Assembly (NCBI GenBank): GCA_000621185.1
Contig: KK211221.1
Span: forward strand, 453,347-517,346
Direction: 5' to 3'
From: Franconibacter pulveris DSM 19144
Lineage (GTDB): Bacteria; Pseudomonadota; Gammaproteobacteria; Enterobacterales; Enterobacteriaceae
DNA length: 64,000 nt
In this document: piece by piece, positions 21,572-30,753 of the stretch
Numbering within the stretch: position 1 is the stretch's first letter
How the letters are laid out: each line of letters starts with the position of its first letter
Program-made: the position numbers and the translations under genes
The notes under the pieces: generated by a model
Databases searched by the model: none
What the model saw: the letters and a program-made list of their open reading frames with translations, nothing else
What the model was told of the DNA's origin: nothing

Positions 21572-22783
21572 ATGCGTAAGCAGTGGCTTGGCGTCTGTAT
21601 CGCCGCAGGATTACTGGCGGCTTGTACTACCAGTGACGAGGGACAACAGCAGGCGCCTGTTGCGCCGCAACCGGCGGTCTGTAACGGGCCTGTTGTGGAA
21701 ATCAGCGGCGCGGAGCCGCGCTATGAGCCGCTGAACCCCTCGGTTAACCAGGATTACGAGCGCGACGGTAAGCGCTATAAAATCGTGCAGGATCTCTCCC
21801 GCTTCAGCCAGGCAGGCCTTGCGGCCATTTATGACGCGGAGCCTGGCAGCAACCAGACCGCATCCGGCGAACCTTTTGATCCCATGCAACTGACCGCCGC
21901 GCACCCTACGCTGCCGATCCCAAGCTATGCGCGCGTCACGAACCTGGCGAATGGCCGTATGATTGTGGTGCGTATTAACGACCGCGGGCCGTATGGCAAC
22001 GATCGGATTATTTCGCTTTCTCGCGCCTCGGCAGACCGCCTGAACACCTCTAATAACACCAAAGTGCGGGTCGATCCGATTATTGTCGCGCCGGACGGTT
22101 CGCTCTCTGGTCCTGGCATGGCGTGTACAACGGTCGCCAAACAGACTTACGCCCTGCCCGCTCGTCCGGACTTAAGCGGCGGCATGGGCAGCGCTTCGTC
22201 AGCGCCAGCGCCTCAACAGCCGCAGGGCGACGTACGCGCCATCAGCAACGATACGCTGCAAAGCGATGATGCGACCGGTGCGCCCGTCAAAAGCAGCGGT
22301 TTTCTCGGCGCGCCTACCACGCTAAACAGCGGCGTGCTGGAAAGCGACGCGCCGACGCAGCCGGTTGTCGCCCCCGCTGGCGCTGTCGCCGCCCCGACAA
22401 CCCAGCCGTCAGCGGCGCAGCCTGTCGTTGCCGCGCCGCAGCAAACCGCCCCTGCGCAGCCTGTTGGTCAGCCTGCCGCACCGGTTACCGCCCCCGGCTC
22501 CGTTCAGGGCAGCGTGCCGGGCGCCGCAGCGAGTGCTGCCGGAACGGTAGCCGCAGGCTATGTGGTGCAGGTGGGCGCCGTCAGCGATGCGGGCCGCGCC
22601 AGCCAGTGGCAACAAAAACTGAGCCAGCAATTTTCGGTGCCGGGCCGGGTCAACCAAAACGGCGCGGTTTATCGCGTTCAGCTTGGTCCTTTCGCCAGTA
22701 AAGCCGAAGCCAGCGCGCTGCAACAGCGGCTGCTAAGCGAGGCCCAGTTGCAATCTTTCGTCACTAACGCCGCCGCACAATAA
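21572..22783 (+). CDS. rlpA: Septal-ring lytic transglycosylase-family lipoprotein RlpA
   Basis: 403 residues (E. coli 362). Lipobox LLAAC with Cys near residue 15. A double-psi beta-barrel domain (about 75-185; ASGEPFDPMQLTAAHPTLPIP and NDRGPYGNDRIISLS) carries the transglycosylase fold. A long Ala/Pro/Gln/Val linker (210-320) follows, then a C-terminal SPOR domain (VVQVGAVSDAGRASQWQQKL) that binds denuded glycan at the septum. The extra length against E. coli is in the low-complexity linker. Confidence 0.95.
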   Translation: MRKQWLGVCIAAGLLAACTTSDEGQQQAPVAPQPAVCNGPVVEISGAEPRYEPLNPSVNQDYERDGKRYKIVQDLSRFSQAGLAAIYDAEPGSNQTASGEPFDPMQLTAAHPTLPIPSYARVTNLANGRMIVVRINDRGPYGNDRIISLSRASADRLNTSNNTKVRVDPIIVAPDGSLSGPGMACTTVAKQTYALPARPDLSGGMGSASSAPAPQQPQGDVRAISNDTLQSDDATGAPVKSSGFLGAPTTLNSGVLESDAPTQPVVAPAGAVAAPTTQPSAAQPVVAAPQQTAPAQPVGQPAAPVTAPGSVQGSVPGAAASAAGTVAAGYVVQVGAVSDAGRASQWQQKLSQQFSVPGRVNQNGAVYRVQLGPFASKAEASALQQRLLSEAQLQSFVTNAAAQ

Positions 22784-22928
22784 AACGTGAAGGGCTGGCT
22801 TGCCGCTTTGTCAGTTAAGGTAAAGGCCATTAACAAACTCATGAGCAAAGTCGGATGCCAGCCCAAAACGCATTTGTTATAGTAAGGCACTTTTTTTCAT
22901 TTTCATCACGGATGTCGTTGTTCTGACC

Positions 22929-24140
22929 ATGAAGACCACTCTCTCCGTTCGTTTTATGCAGCGCGTTGCGCTCGCGACCGCGTTTTCTGTCGCGGCACTT
23001 TCTACCGCTCACGCTGACGATCTCAATATCAAAACCATGATCCCGGGCGTGCCGCAGATTGATGCCGAGGCGTACATCCTGATCGACTACAACTCAGGCA
23101 AAGTGCTGGCCGAGCAGAACGCCGACGCGCGTCGCGACCCGGCGAGCCTGACCAAAATGATGACCAGCTATGTCATCGGCCAGGCGATGAAAGCCAATAA
23201 ATTCAAAGAGTCGGATCTGGTCACTATCGGCAATGATGCATGGGCCACCGGCAACCCGGTGTTCAAAGGTTCGTCTCTGATGTTCCTGAAGCCCGGCATG
23301 CAAGTGCCGGTTTCACAGCTGATCCGCGGCATCAACCTGCAATCGGGCAACGATGCTTGCGTAGCGATGGCGGATTATGTCGCAGGCAGTCAGGATGCTT
23401 TCGTCGGGCTGATGAATAACTACGTGAACGCCCTGGGCCTGAAAAACACCCATTTCCAGACGGTGCATGGCCTTGATGCTGATGGTCAGTACAGCTCCGC
23501 CCGCGACATGGCGCTGATTGGCCAGGCGCTTATTCGCGACGTGCCGAACGAATACTCCATTTATAAAGAAAAAGAGTTCACCTTTAACGGCATCCGCCAG
23601 ACCAACCGTAACGGTCTGCTATGGGATAACAGCCTTAACGTGGACGGCATTAAAACCGGGCATACCGATAAAGCAGGCTATAACCTGGTGGCATCAGCGA
23701 CTGAAGGCCAGATGCGCCTGATTTCCGCTGTGATGGGCGGCCGTACCTTTAAAGGGCGTGAAGCGGAAAGTAAAAAACTGCTGACCTGGGGCTTTCGCTT
23801 CTTCGAAACCGTAAATCCGCTGAAAGCGGGTAAAGAGTTCGCCTCTGAACCGGCGTGGTTTGGCGACAGCGATCGCGCTTCGCTTGGCGTGGATAAAGAC
23901 ATTTATCTGACCATTCCCCGTGGCCGCATGAAAGATCTGAAAGCAAGCTATGTGCTGAACACGTCTGAACTGCACGCGCCGCTTGCTAAAAACCAGGTGG
24001 TGGGCACCATTAACTTCCAGCTCGACGGCAAAACTATCGACCAGCGCCCGCTGGTGGTGCTGGAAGAAATTCAGGAAGGCAATTTCTTTGGCAAAATCAT
24101 TGATTACATCAAACTGATGTTCCATCACTGGTTCGGCTAA
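22929..24140 (+). CDS. dacA: D-alanyl-D-alanine carboxypeptidase, PBP5
   Basis: 403 residues, the E. coli length. A signal peptide ends at AHA-DD near residue 29. The active site has SLTK ([13 protein letters not shown]), SGN (LQSGNDAC) and KTG ([10 protein letters not shown]). A beta-rich domain and an amphipathic C-terminal helix ([16 protein letters not shown]) anchor it to the outer leaflet of the inner membrane. It trims the terminal D-Ala of pentapeptides. Confidence 0.98.
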   Translation: MKTTLSVRFMQRVALATAFSVAALSTAHADDLNIKTMIPGVPQIDAEAYILIDYNSGKVLAEQNADARRDPASLTKMMTSYVIGQAMKANKFKESDLVTIGNDAWATGNPVFKGSSLMFLKPGMQVPVSQLIRGINLQSGNDACVAMADYVAGSQDAFVGLMNNYVNALGLKNTHFQTVHGLDADGQYSSARDMALIGQALIRDVPNEYSIYKEKEFTFNGIRQTNRNGLLWDNSLNVDGIKTGHTDKAGYNLVASATEGQMRLISAVMGGRTFKGREAESKKLLTWGFRFFETVNPLKAGKEFASEPAWFGDSDRASLGVDKDIYLTIPRGRMKDLKASYVLNTSELHAPLAKNQVVGTINFQLDGKTIDQRPLVVLEEIQEGNFFGKIIDYIKLMFHHWFG

Positions 24141-24193
24141 AAAATGACCACTTGAAAGCCTAAGATTTGTCCCCATATACTAGGCATCAAACC

Positions 24194-24214
24194 AACTCCC
24201 GCTACGGCGGGAGT
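24194..24214 (+). terminator. Terminator of dacA
   Basis: AACTCCCGC, TAC, GGCGGGAGTT followed by ATTATTTTC. The stem is strong and the T-tract short, between dacA and ybeD. Confidence 0.7.
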
Positions 24215-24245
24215 TATTATTTTCTGACGTAACGCTGGAGCTGAC

Positions 24246-24509
24246 ATGAAAACCAAACTTAACGAACTGCTTGAGTTCCCTACCCCCTTTACTTACAAAG
24301 TGATGGGTCTGGCGAAGCCTGAGTTGGTTGATCTGGTCGTTGAGGTTGTGCAGCGCCACGCCCCTGGCGACTACACGCCGCAGGTTAAACCGAGCAGCAA
24401 AGGGAACTACCACTCGGTTTCTATCACCATTAACGCAACGCATATCGAGCAGGTAGAAACGCTCTATGAAGAGCTGGGCAATATCGAAATTGTCCGCATG
24501 GTGCTGTAA
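24246..24509 (+). CDS. ybeD: DUF493 protein YbeD
   Basis: 87 residues, the E. coli size. A small ferredoxin-like, ACT-like fold with the conserved start [20 protein letters not shown] and the end [15 protein letters not shown]. The family is highly conserved next to lipB but its molecular role is unsettled. A hairpin GCCCGGC-CATA-GCCGGGC follows at 24517-24534. Confidence 0.94.
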   Translation: MKTKLNELLEFPTPFTYKVMGLAKPELVDLVVEVVQRHAPGDYTPQVKPSSKGNYHSVSITINATHIEQVETLYEELGNIEIVRMVL

Positions 24510-24596
24510 TCGCGTCGCCCGGCCATAGCCGGGCAATCTCCCTCCCCACTTGCTGTGATATACTCCCCGCACCTTATTCCTTCCGGAGACGCTGTT

Positions 24597-25238
24597 TTGT
24601 TTCAGGATACCCTTCTGATACGCCAGCTCGGCCTGCAGCCTTATGAGCCCATATCGCAGGCGATGCATGAGTTTACCGATACCCGCGACGAGACTACCCC
24701 AGACGAAATCTGGCTGGTTGAGCATCAGCCTGTTTTTACTCAGGGGCAGGCGGGCAAAGCGGAACATGTTTTAATGCCGGGCGATATTCCGGTTGTTCAA
24801 AGCGATCGCGGCGGGCAGGTTACCTATCACGGCCCCGGGCAGCAGGTGATGTATGTGTTGCTTAATCTTAAACGCCGCAAGCTTGGCGTACGCGAGCTGG
24901 TCACGCTACTGGAGCAAACCGTCGTGAATACCCTGGCTGAGCTTAATATTGAAGCCCATCCTCGTGCGGATGCGCCTGGCGTCTATGTAGGCGAGAAAAA
25001 GATCTGTTCGCTGGGGCTGCGCATCCGTAAAGGCTGCTCTTTTCACGGTCTGGCATTGAACATTGATATGGATCTTACGCCTTTTTTGCGCATCAACCCA
25101 TGCGGATACGCCGGCATGGAGATGACGCAAATCAGCGCGCTGCGCCCGGGCGCGAGCGTCGAAAAAATCCAGCCGCGCCTGGTCCATCACTTTTTAGCAC
25201 TGCTTAACAATCCCGCCGCGGAATATATTTCTGCTTAA
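24597..25238 (+). CDS. lipB: Octanoyl-ACP:protein octanoyltransferase
   Basis: 213 residues from a TTG start at 24597 with CCGGAGA 8 nt upstream, the same length as E. coli LipB. An in-frame upstream ATG (24555) lies before the ribosome site and would add 14 unrelated residues. Catalytic motifs: [12 protein letters not shown] near 71, the Lys in [10 protein letters not shown] near 135 and the acyl-thioester Cys in [10 protein letters not shown] near 169. It transfers octanoate from ACP to lipoyl domains ahead of LipA. Confidence 0.96.
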   Translation: MFQDTLLIRQLGLQPYEPISQAMHEFTDTRDETTPDEIWLVEHQPVFTQGQAGKAEHVLMPGDIPVVQSDRGGQVTYHGPGQQVMYVLLNLKRRKLGVRELVTLLEQTVVNTLAELNIEAHPRADAPGVYVGEKKICSLGLRIRKGCSFHGLALNIDMDLTPFLRINPCGYAGMEMTQISALRPGASVEKIQPRLVHHFLALLNNPAAEYISA

Positions 25239-25249
25239 ATTTCTATTCA

Positions 25250-25272
25250 GGCCGCAATGCGCTATTGCGGCC
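25250..25272 (+). terminator. Hairpin after lipB
   Basis: GGCCGCAAT, loop GCGCT, ATTGCGGCC, ending 34 nt after the lipB stop. There is no strong U-tract; probable 3' end of lipB mRNA. Confidence 0.55.
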
Positions 25273-25555
25273 ATTCGCGCCGTTTATTTGTCGCTTTACA
25301 ATCTGTGATGGATTATATATTTTCTTTTCGCCTGAACGAGTAATTATTAATTCAGGCAATAAATAATGACAGGGCGGTCAATGCGAGAATAATCTGAAAA
25401 ATCGTTTTTCCTGCTTGCCGTTAGCGGAAAGTCCTATTCACTTAAATAGTGAAACGACACGTCAACGGCTTTATTGTCTGCTTAATCGCCAATTCATAGA
25501 TTTAATAAATATAATCAATTTATTATATGTTTTATCACTGTATTTGGAGCGTAGC
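25273..25555. other. AT-rich gap before ybeF
   Basis: About 280 nt of markedly AT-rich DNA. It contains an inverted repeat GCCTGAA (25330-25336) and TTCAGGC (25351-25357) around an AT core, a possible operator for the adjacent LysR regulator. No ORF with a ribosome site was seen. The AT-rich run TTTAATAAATATAATCAATT near 25500 may hold the promoter. Confidence 0.4.
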
Positions 25556-26521
25556 GTGGAATTCAACCATCCCCCGGAGCACCCCGGCGCCAGAAAAAAC
25601 GATGCGAACAAACCGCAAATATTCCAGACGCTGCGAAATATCGATCTCAACCTGCTGACCATTTTTGAAGCGGTTTACGTTCATAAAGGGATAGTGAACG
25701 CGGCCAGAATATTGAACCTGACGCCTTCAGCGATTAGCCAGTCGATTCAAAAATTACGGCTGATATTTCCTGACCCGCTCTTTATCCGTAAAGGCCAGGG
25801 CGTTACGCCGACCGCATATGCCACTCATTTGCACGAGTATATCAGCCAGGGGCTTGAGTCGATTCTCGGCGCGCTCGACTTCCACGGCGAGCATGACAAA
25901 CAGCGCACGCTCAGTATCGCCACTTCGCCTTCGGTGGGCGCGTTGGTTATCCCTCAAATTTACCAACTGATTCAGCAAGTCAATCCTAACCTGCAAATCC
26001 GCAACATCCCGCTTACCGATACCGAAGCCCAGCTCAGCCAGTTTCAGACCGACCTGGTCATTGACGCCAGCTCCTGGTCCTCACGCACCCTGAGCAGCCA
26101 CGTGTTGTTTAAAGACCGTGTCGTTATGGTATGCCGTCGCGGCCATCCCTGCAGCGAAGCGCCTGTTTCCATGGAACAGCTGCAGCGCTACGGTCAAACC
26201 CTTATCATGATGCCAAACGAAGCGCTCAGCAGCCTGCGCAAACAAATTAATGCCCTGCTGCCCAACCGCAACGTCACCTTTAGCAGCTACAACATGGTGA
26301 CCATCGCCGCAATCATCGGCAGCAGCGATCTGATAGGCTTTATGCCCGGCAGGCTGTATGAAATGTTTAAAGAGAGCTGCCAGTTAAGCGAAGTGAAAAG
26401 TGAAATTTTGATTGATGAAGGCGTGGATATTTCTCTGCATTACAACAAGTTCAGCCTGCGCGACCCGGTGGTGCAAAGCGTCATAGAAACGCTGGTGGAA
26501 GGCTTCGGCAAGCACGAATAA
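25556..26521 (+). CDS. ybeF: LysR-family regulator YbeF
   Basis: 321 residues from GTG 25556, chosen because TTGGAG lies 7 nt upstream and the product matches E. coli YbeF (317) in length; the frame is open to 25415 without a start that has such a site. The N-terminal winged helix-turn-helix (IDLNLLTIFEAVYVHKGIVN... LTPSAISQSIQKLR) near residues 30-75 belongs to the LeuO-like branch, and an effector domain follows. The target is unknown. The location between lipB and lipA is conserved. Confidence 0.9.
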   Translation: MEFNHPPEHPGARKNDANKPQIFQTLRNIDLNLLTIFEAVYVHKGIVNAARILNLTPSAISQSIQKLRLIFPDPLFIRKGQGVTPTAYATHLHEYISQGLESILGALDFHGEHDKQRTLSIATSPSVGALVIPQIYQLIQQVNPNLQIRNIPLTDTEAQLSQFQTDLVIDASSWSSRTLSSHVLFKDRVVMVCRRGHPCSEAPVSMEQLQRYGQTLIMMPNEALSSLRKQINALLPNRNVTFSSYNMVTIAAIIGSSDLIGFMPGRLYEMFKESCQLSEVKSEILIDEGVDISLHYNKFSLRDPVVQSVIETLVEGFGKHE

Positions 26522-26538
26522 GCGCTCATGCATATCAG

Positions 26539-26556
26539 ACGCCTGCGTACAGGCGT
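26539..26556 (+). terminator. Hairpin after ybeF
   Basis: ACGCCTG, CGTA, CAGGCGT followed by TTTAA, 17 nt after the ybeF stop. The lipA promoter must lie in the remaining 190 nt; TATACT at 26649-26654 is a candidate -10. Confidence 0.55.
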
Positions 26557-26746
26557 TTAACCCACATAAGGGCACGAAATAACAACTATTTTACAATTCT
26601 TTCTCTATTTCCCGTGCCCGCAGGCTGATTTCTGCCTGTTACTAATGATATACTGCGTGCCGTTAATTCAAAAATAGTTGATAAATACAACGTTTGCTTG
26701 AATTGAGACGCTTTCCTTCGTTATCCGCAACTGGAACACGCACGCT

Positions 26747-27712
26747 ATGAGTAAACCCATTGTGATGGAACGCGGTGTGAAATACCGCGATGCCGATAAA
26801 ATGGCCCTTATCCCGGTTAAAAACGTGGTTACAGAGCGCGAGGCACTGCTCAGAAAGCCGGAGTGGATGAAAATCAAACTCCCTGCCGACTCTACCCGTA
26901 TTCAGGGAATTAAGGCGGCGATGCGCAAAAACGGCCTCCATTCCGTCTGCGAAGAGGCCTCTTGTCCGAACCTTGCGGAATGCTTTAACCACGGCACCGC
27001 CACCTTTATGATTCTGGGCGCTATCTGCACCCGTCGCTGCCCGTTCTGCGATGTGGCTCACGGCCGACCGGTCGCGCCAGATGCTAACGAGCCGCAGAAG
27101 CTGGCGCAAACTATCGCCGACATGGGTCTGCGTTATGTTGTTGTCACCTCTGTTGACCGCGATGACCTGCGCGACGGCGGCGCCCAACACTTTGCGGACT
27201 GCATCAGCGCGATTCGTGAAAAAAACCCGAGCATCAAAATCGAAACGCTGGTGCCCGATTTCCGCGGCCGCATGGACAAAGCGCTGGATATCCTCACCGC
27301 TACGCCGCCGGATGTGTTTAACCACAACCTGGAAAACGTGCCGCGTCTTTATCGTCAGGTACGCCCGGGCGCCGATTACGCCTGGTCGCTGAAGCTGCTG
27401 GAACGCTTTAAAGAAGCGCACCCGGATATCCCGACGAAATCGGGTTTGATGGTGGGCCTTGGCGAAACGAATGAAGAGATCGTTGCGGTAATGCGCGACC
27501 TGCGCGCCCACGGCGTGACGATGTTGACCCTGGGCCAGTATCTGCAGCCGAGCCGTCATCACCTGCCGGTACAGCGTTACGTAAGTCCGCAAGAGTTTGA
27601 AGAGATGAAAGCGGAAGCGCTGGCGATGGGCTTTACCCACGCAGCCTGCGGCCCGTTTGTCCGCTCCTCTTACCATGCTGATTTGCAGGCGAAAGGGATG
27701 GAAGTCAAATAA
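26747..27712 (+). CDS. lipA: Lipoyl synthase
   Basis: 321 residues, the E. coli length. A radical-SAM enzyme with the auxiliary-cluster cysteines in [12 protein letters not shown] near residues 68-79 and the radical-SAM triad CTRRCPFC near 94-101. The C-terminal RSSYHADLQ carries the serine ligand of the sacrificial cluster. It inserts two sulfurs into the octanoyl chain laid down by LipB. Confidence 0.98.
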   Translation: MSKPIVMERGVKYRDADKMALIPVKNVVTEREALLRKPEWMKIKLPADSTRIQGIKAAMRKNGLHSVCEEASCPNLAECFNHGTATFMILGAICTRRCPFCDVAHGRPVAPDANEPQKLAQTIADMGLRYVVVTSVDRDDLRDGGAQHFADCISAIREKNPSIKIETLVPDFRGRMDKALDILTATPPDVFNHNLENVPRLYRQVRPGADYAWSLKLLERFKEAHPDIPTKSGLMVGLGETNEEIVAVMRDLRAHGVTMLTLGQYLQPSRHHLPVQRYVSPQEFEEMKAEALAMGFTHAACGPFVRSSYHADLQAKGMEVK

Positions 27713-27750
27713 CAGCGTAACATCCTGTTACTCTCGGGCTTTCACCCACA

Positions 27751-27780
27751 AAAAAACCGGCCGCTTAGCGCCGGTTTTTT
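27751..27780. terminator. Bidirectional terminator between lipA and tatE
   Basis: AAAAAACCGGC ... GCCGGTTTTTT: A- and T-tracts flank a GC stem, so it works for both convergent genes. Confidence 0.9.
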
Positions 27781-27806
27781 TATACCCTTAAACGGGCAGT
27801 ACGCAG

Positions 27807-28010
27807 TTACTCTTTGTGAGAGAGACGCTCTGCGGACGCGTCAGCCGCCGGGGCGTTTTTCGCGCTGGCGTCGTCGTCGTTCATCGCTTTCTTAAAGCCT
27901 TTGATTGCAGCGCCAAGGTCACCGCCCAGCGTGCGCAACTTTTTGGTACCAAACAGCAGGATCACCAGCGCGGCGATCACCAGAAGCTTAGTAATACTAA
28001 TTTCACCCAT
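27807..28010 (-). CDS. tatE: Twin-arginine translocase subunit TatE
   Basis: 67 residues from ATG 28010 with GAAGGT upstream; the frame is open further back but that part is not TatE-like. A short N-out transmembrane helix ([26 protein letters not shown]) is followed by an amphipathic helix ([15 protein letters not shown]) and a charged tail. It is a TatA-like pore component. Single-gene location beside lipA is the enterobacterial tatE arrangement. Confidence 0.95.
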   Translation of the reverse strand: MGEISITKLLVIAALVILLFGTKKLRTLGGDLGAAIKGFKKAMNDDDASAKNAPAADASAERLSHKE

Positions 28011-28137
28011 ACATACCTTCTTTAAAAAACTGGCGCTTAAATGGCCACCCGAAAGCCCGCACTTATTAACGGACATTTGAGCCCGACACACAATAGCAAT
28101 CTGTAACAAGATGAATCAAGCGTTGCGTAAAAAAACA

Positions 28138-28926
28138 TCACAACAGACTCGGTGGAGCGAAGCGCCGGTTTTTTAGCACCGGTAATCTTTCCCGCACCTG
28201 CGCAACCCGCTGCGAAGAAATCTCAGCAAAAATCATCTCCGGCTCCTCGGCGGCGGCGGCGATGGTAATGCCGAAGGGGTCTACTATCCGGCTATGGCCA
28301 ATATTCTTATTGCCGCACTCGCCCGCCGCCGCCAGATAACAGGTTGTATCAAGCGCCCTGGCGGCAAGCAGCGTCGCCCAGTGATGCTCTTTATGCGGGC
28401 CGCGTACCCAGGCGGCGGGCAACGCCAACACCTCAGCGCCAGCTAACGCCAGACTTAGCGCCAACTCAGGAAAGCGCAGGTCATAACATGTCATTAATCC
28501 GACTTTCATGCCCGCGACTTCAATCAGCGGAGGAACGGTTTCACCGGCGTCGACACATCGCGACTCTTGTACCGAAAACGCATCGTACAAATGGAGCTTT
28601 TCGTACCGTGCGATAATTTTGCCGCACTTAAGCGCCAGCAGCGTGTTTGCCGCTCTTCCGCTGGTCGTGGGCACATGCACCGTCAAAAGCGTCGTGAGCG
28701 CGTTCTTACGGCTCTCCTCGCGCAATATGCGTATGTACTCGCCATCCAGCGTCTGCGCTGATTTCACGGATAAATCCGGGTCGCTGTCTTCACGCGCCAG
28801 CAACGCCTCCGGCAAGACCAGCAAATCGGCGCCCTGTTTTGCCGCTTTAGCCATCATCTCCACACAGGTCAGCGCGTTTTTCTGCCAGTGCGGCGTAACG
28901 GCGAACTGCCCAACAGCGATTTTCAT
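28138..28926 (-). CDS. ybeM: Deaminated-glutathione amidase (nitrilase family) YbeM
   Basis: 262 residues. The nitrilase-superfamily triad is visible: Glu in VLPEALLA near 42, Lys in YEKLHLYD near 110 and Cys in [11 protein letters not shown] near 146. The family, orthologous to eukaryotic Nit1, repairs deaminated glutathione made by transaminase side reactions. In E. coli K-12 the gene is disrupted, while here the frame is intact from start to stop. Confidence 0.93.
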   Translation of the reverse strand: MKIAVGQFAVTPHWQKNALTCVEMMAKAAKQGADLLVLPEALLAREDSDPDLSVKSAQTLDGEYIRILREESRKNALTTLLTVHVPTTSGRAANTLLALKCGKIIARYEKLHLYDAFSVQESRCVDAGETVPPLIEVAGMKVGLMTCYDLRFPELALSLALAGAEVLALPAAWVRGPHKEHHWATLLAARALDTTCYLAAAGECGNKNIGHSRIVDPFGITIAAAAEEPEMIFAEISSQRVAQVRERLPVLKNRRFAPPSLL

Positions 28927-29018
28927 TATTTTCTCCCGTGCGCTTTTTTAACGAGTATATCGGGGATAGCCAGGCTGTGCGGAGCGGCGGTAGACTTTAG
29001 TTTCTGAAATTTCTGCTG

Positions 29019-29414
29019 ATGGATCTTAACGTGGTAAATATTTTACTGGCCGTTTTTATCGGTGGCGGCACGGGCAGCGTGCTGCGCTGGTGGCTAAGCC
29101 TGCGCCTTAATCCGCTGCACCATGCCATTCCGCTTGGCACGCTGACGGCAAACCTGGCTGGCGCATTCATTATCGGCGCGGGGCTTGCCTGGTTTAACCG
29201 CCTGACGCATATCGATCCTGTGTGGAAGCTGCTTATCACCACTGGCTTTTGCGGCGGCTTAACCACCTTTTCCACCTTCTCCGCGGAAGTGGTGTTTTTA
29301 TTGCAGCAAGGACGTTTTGGCTGGGCCGCCTTGAACGTGGCGGTAAACCTGGCGGGTTCGTTTATGATGACGGCGATCGCATTCTGGGTCTTTTCCGCCG
29401 CCAGCGCCCATTAA
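29019..29414 (+). CDS. crcB: Fluoride ion channel CrcB/Fluc
   Basis: 131 residues with four membrane helices. The signature [13 protein letters not shown] at residues 12-24, the pore Asn in LTANLAGAF and the phenylalanine-rich [18 protein letters not shown] are all present. It is a dual-topology fluoride exporter. No fluoride riboswitch (GGNGAUGG core) was recognised upstream. The start is uncertain: neither ATG 29019 nor GTG 29031 has a strong ribosome site. Confidence 0.95.
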   Translation: MDLNVVNILLAVFIGGGTGSVLRWWLSLRLNPLHHAIPLGTLTANLAGAFIIGAGLAWFNRLTHIDPVWKLLITTGFCGGLTTFSTFSAEVVFLLQQGRFGWAALNVAVNLAGSFMMTAIAFWVFSAASAH

Positions 29415-29484
29415 CGCCGCCTTCTTAATCCAGCCTTAATCTTTCTCTGCCACCATGGCGGCATCGTCATTTTGAGGTGTCGCC

Positions 29485-29571
29485 ATGAAAGAGAATTTGC
29501 AAAGCCTGGGGGCCGTACTGCTGAGCGTGCTGGTCGTCGCCGCCTTCTTAAAAACGTTTTTGTTTTATTGA
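29485..29571 (+). CDS. Predicted 28-residue single-helix membrane peptide
   Basis: A short ORF downstream of crcB on the same strand: ATG at 29485, TGA at 29569, 28 codons. TTTTGAGGTG lies 5 nt before the ATG, a better ribosome site than that of crcB. The product begins MKENLQSLGAVLLSVLVV and ends FLKTFLFY. It has a polar N-terminus, then one hydrophobic stretch of about 20 residues with a single lysine, the shape of known enterobacterial small membrane proteins. A bidirectional hairpin follows within 25 nt. No family was recognised; coding is inferred from the ribosome site and hydrophobic pattern. Confidence 0.6.
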   Translation: MKENLQSLGAVLLSVLVVAAFLKTFLFY

Positions 29572-29594
29572 TGGCTGCCAAAAAGAGGCATAAA

Positions 29595-29618
29595 AAAACC
29601 CGCCAGTGGGCGGGTTTT
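29595..29618. terminator. Bidirectional terminator between the 28-aa ORF and cspE
   Basis: AAAACCCGCC, AGTG, GGCGGGTTTT: a 10-bp perfect stem with A- and T-tracts on both sides, serving cspE on the minus strand and crcB/small ORF on the plus strand. Confidence 0.9.
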
Positions 29619-29635
29619 GAAATTCTTGCTGACGC

Positions 29636-29845
29636 TTACAGAGCGATTACGTTAGCAGCAGAAGGGCCTTTGGCACCGTTAGTGATTTCGAACTCAACGC
29701 GCTGACCTTCAGCCAGAGTTTTGAAACCATTGCTCTGGATTGCAGAGAAGTGTACGAACACATCTTTGCTGCCATCTTCCGGAGTGATGAAACCAAAGCC
29801 TTTGGATTCATTAAACCACTTAACGTTACCTTTAATCTTAGACAT
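29636..29845 (-). CDS. cspE: Cold-shock-family RNA chaperone CspE
   Basis: 69 residues from ATG 29845. RNP1 as KGFGFITP and RNP2 as VFVHFSAI are intact, and the sequence [19 protein letters not shown] matches CspE. It binds single-stranded RNA and acts as an antiterminator. More than 100 nt of apparent 5' UTR lie upstream, with a hairpin CGACACA-GCATTT-GTGTCG style stem at about 29868-29887 that may matter for mRNA control. The position between crcB and pagP matches E. coli. Confidence 0.97.
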   Translation of the reverse strand: MSKIKGNVKWFNESKGFGFITPEDGSKDVFVHFSAIQSNGFKTLAEGQRVEFEITNGAKGPSAANVIAL

Positions 29846-30032
29846 CAAAATTACCTTTACATGAAAAAACGACACAAATGCTGTGTCGGGTATCAGTACA
29901 TCAATTGTGATGGCTTTTGTCCAGTCGAACTTTGCTAAAAAGTGATAAAAGTCGCCAACTTTTTTTCCACCCCGCTTTTAACCCTTGTTTTTTCAGGGTT
30001 TAAAGTGTGACGTAGGCCAAATTTTTTTTAGG

Positions 30033-30596
30033 TTACTGAAACGTAAGCCGCAACCAGGCAAAGTAGACATTGCCGTTGTTATAGGTTCCGGGAATGTAAG
30101 TCATCTGAAACGTCGCCGGTCCGTATCCTACCGACGCCAGGGGCAATGCCAATGGAATCGGGATGTAATTCCAGTTTTCGCGCATCGTGACGCCCACGGT
30201 GTAGCCAAGCCCAAGCCGGAAATTATCATCCGCAAGCGGGCGCCATGTAGCTTCCCAGCCATAGCCGGCGATGGGTTCCCAGTGGTTAAAAGAATCTTTA
30301 AACGCCATCGCGTACAGCCCATGCCAGTTGCCTTTTTCATCCCAGCGCGACTGGCCGAAACCGGCGCCCCAGGGGCGCTCATTGTACCTGTCGGTTTTCT
30401 ATTTATCGTATGCGAAGCGCGCATGCCAGGTGATAACGGGCAGATAGCCGTCATAGTGCGCAGGCTCACCCCACGTTTGCGCAATATTTTTCTTGAGCGT
30501 GGTAAAAGGCTTAGGCAGGCGTTTGTTTTCCGCTGCGCTGGCGTTATCAAATGAAAACAAGAGAGGAATAAGAAGGGTTACTGCTTTTTTCATCAA
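30033..30596 (-). pseudogene. pagP: Lipid A palmitoyltransferase PagP, interrupted by an amber codon
   Basis: Read from 30596 to 30033, one frame encodes a full-length PagP (187 codons; E. coli 186) except for TAG at 30401-30399, codon 66. The break follows [11 protein letters not shown] and precedes [12 protein letters not shown]. coli has Glu here, so GAG to TAG is the simplest change. Before it lie a signal peptide (ending FDNASA) and the catalytic His of TWHARF. After it lie the catalytic Asp-Ser in AMAFKDSFN and the C-terminal [17 protein letters not shown] strand. No other lesion is seen, which suggests a recent mutation, a sequencing error or readthrough. PagP palmitoylates lipid A in the outer membrane. 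Truncation at 65 residues should abolish the barrel. Confidence 0.9.
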
Positions 30597-30625
30597 TTAA
30601 GTTCTTACTTATAAAATATGTTTCA

Positions 30626-30648
30626 GGCTAACCTTACCAAAGGCTAAC
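30626..30648. repeat. Direct repeat upstream of pagP
   Basis: GGCTAAC at 30626-30632 and again at 30642-30648, 16 bp apart (GTTAGCC on the pagP strand), 30-52 nt before the pagP start. It could be two turns of a regulator site. PhoP is the known activator of pagP, but its GTTTA half-sites are not matched. Confidence 0.4.
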
Positions 30649-30727
30649 TAAATAATACCTTAACCGCAGCAAGCTTAATCCGAAACCAGCTTAGCATAGC
30701 GCTCCCGCTCTCCCTGAGACGCTAAAA

Positions 30728-30747
30728 ACCGCCCCTTGCGGGGCGGT
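30728..30747 (-). terminator. Terminator of the cus operon
   Basis: On the minus strand ACCGCCCC-GCAA-GGGGCGGT is followed by TTTTTAGC, just after the cusA stop. Confidence 0.85.
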
Positions 30748-30753
30748 CAAAAA

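Noticed and set aside
28930-29018. Fluoride riboswitch upstream of crcB
   Set aside because: The conserved GGNGAUGG-type core and pseudoknot were not found in the short leader.
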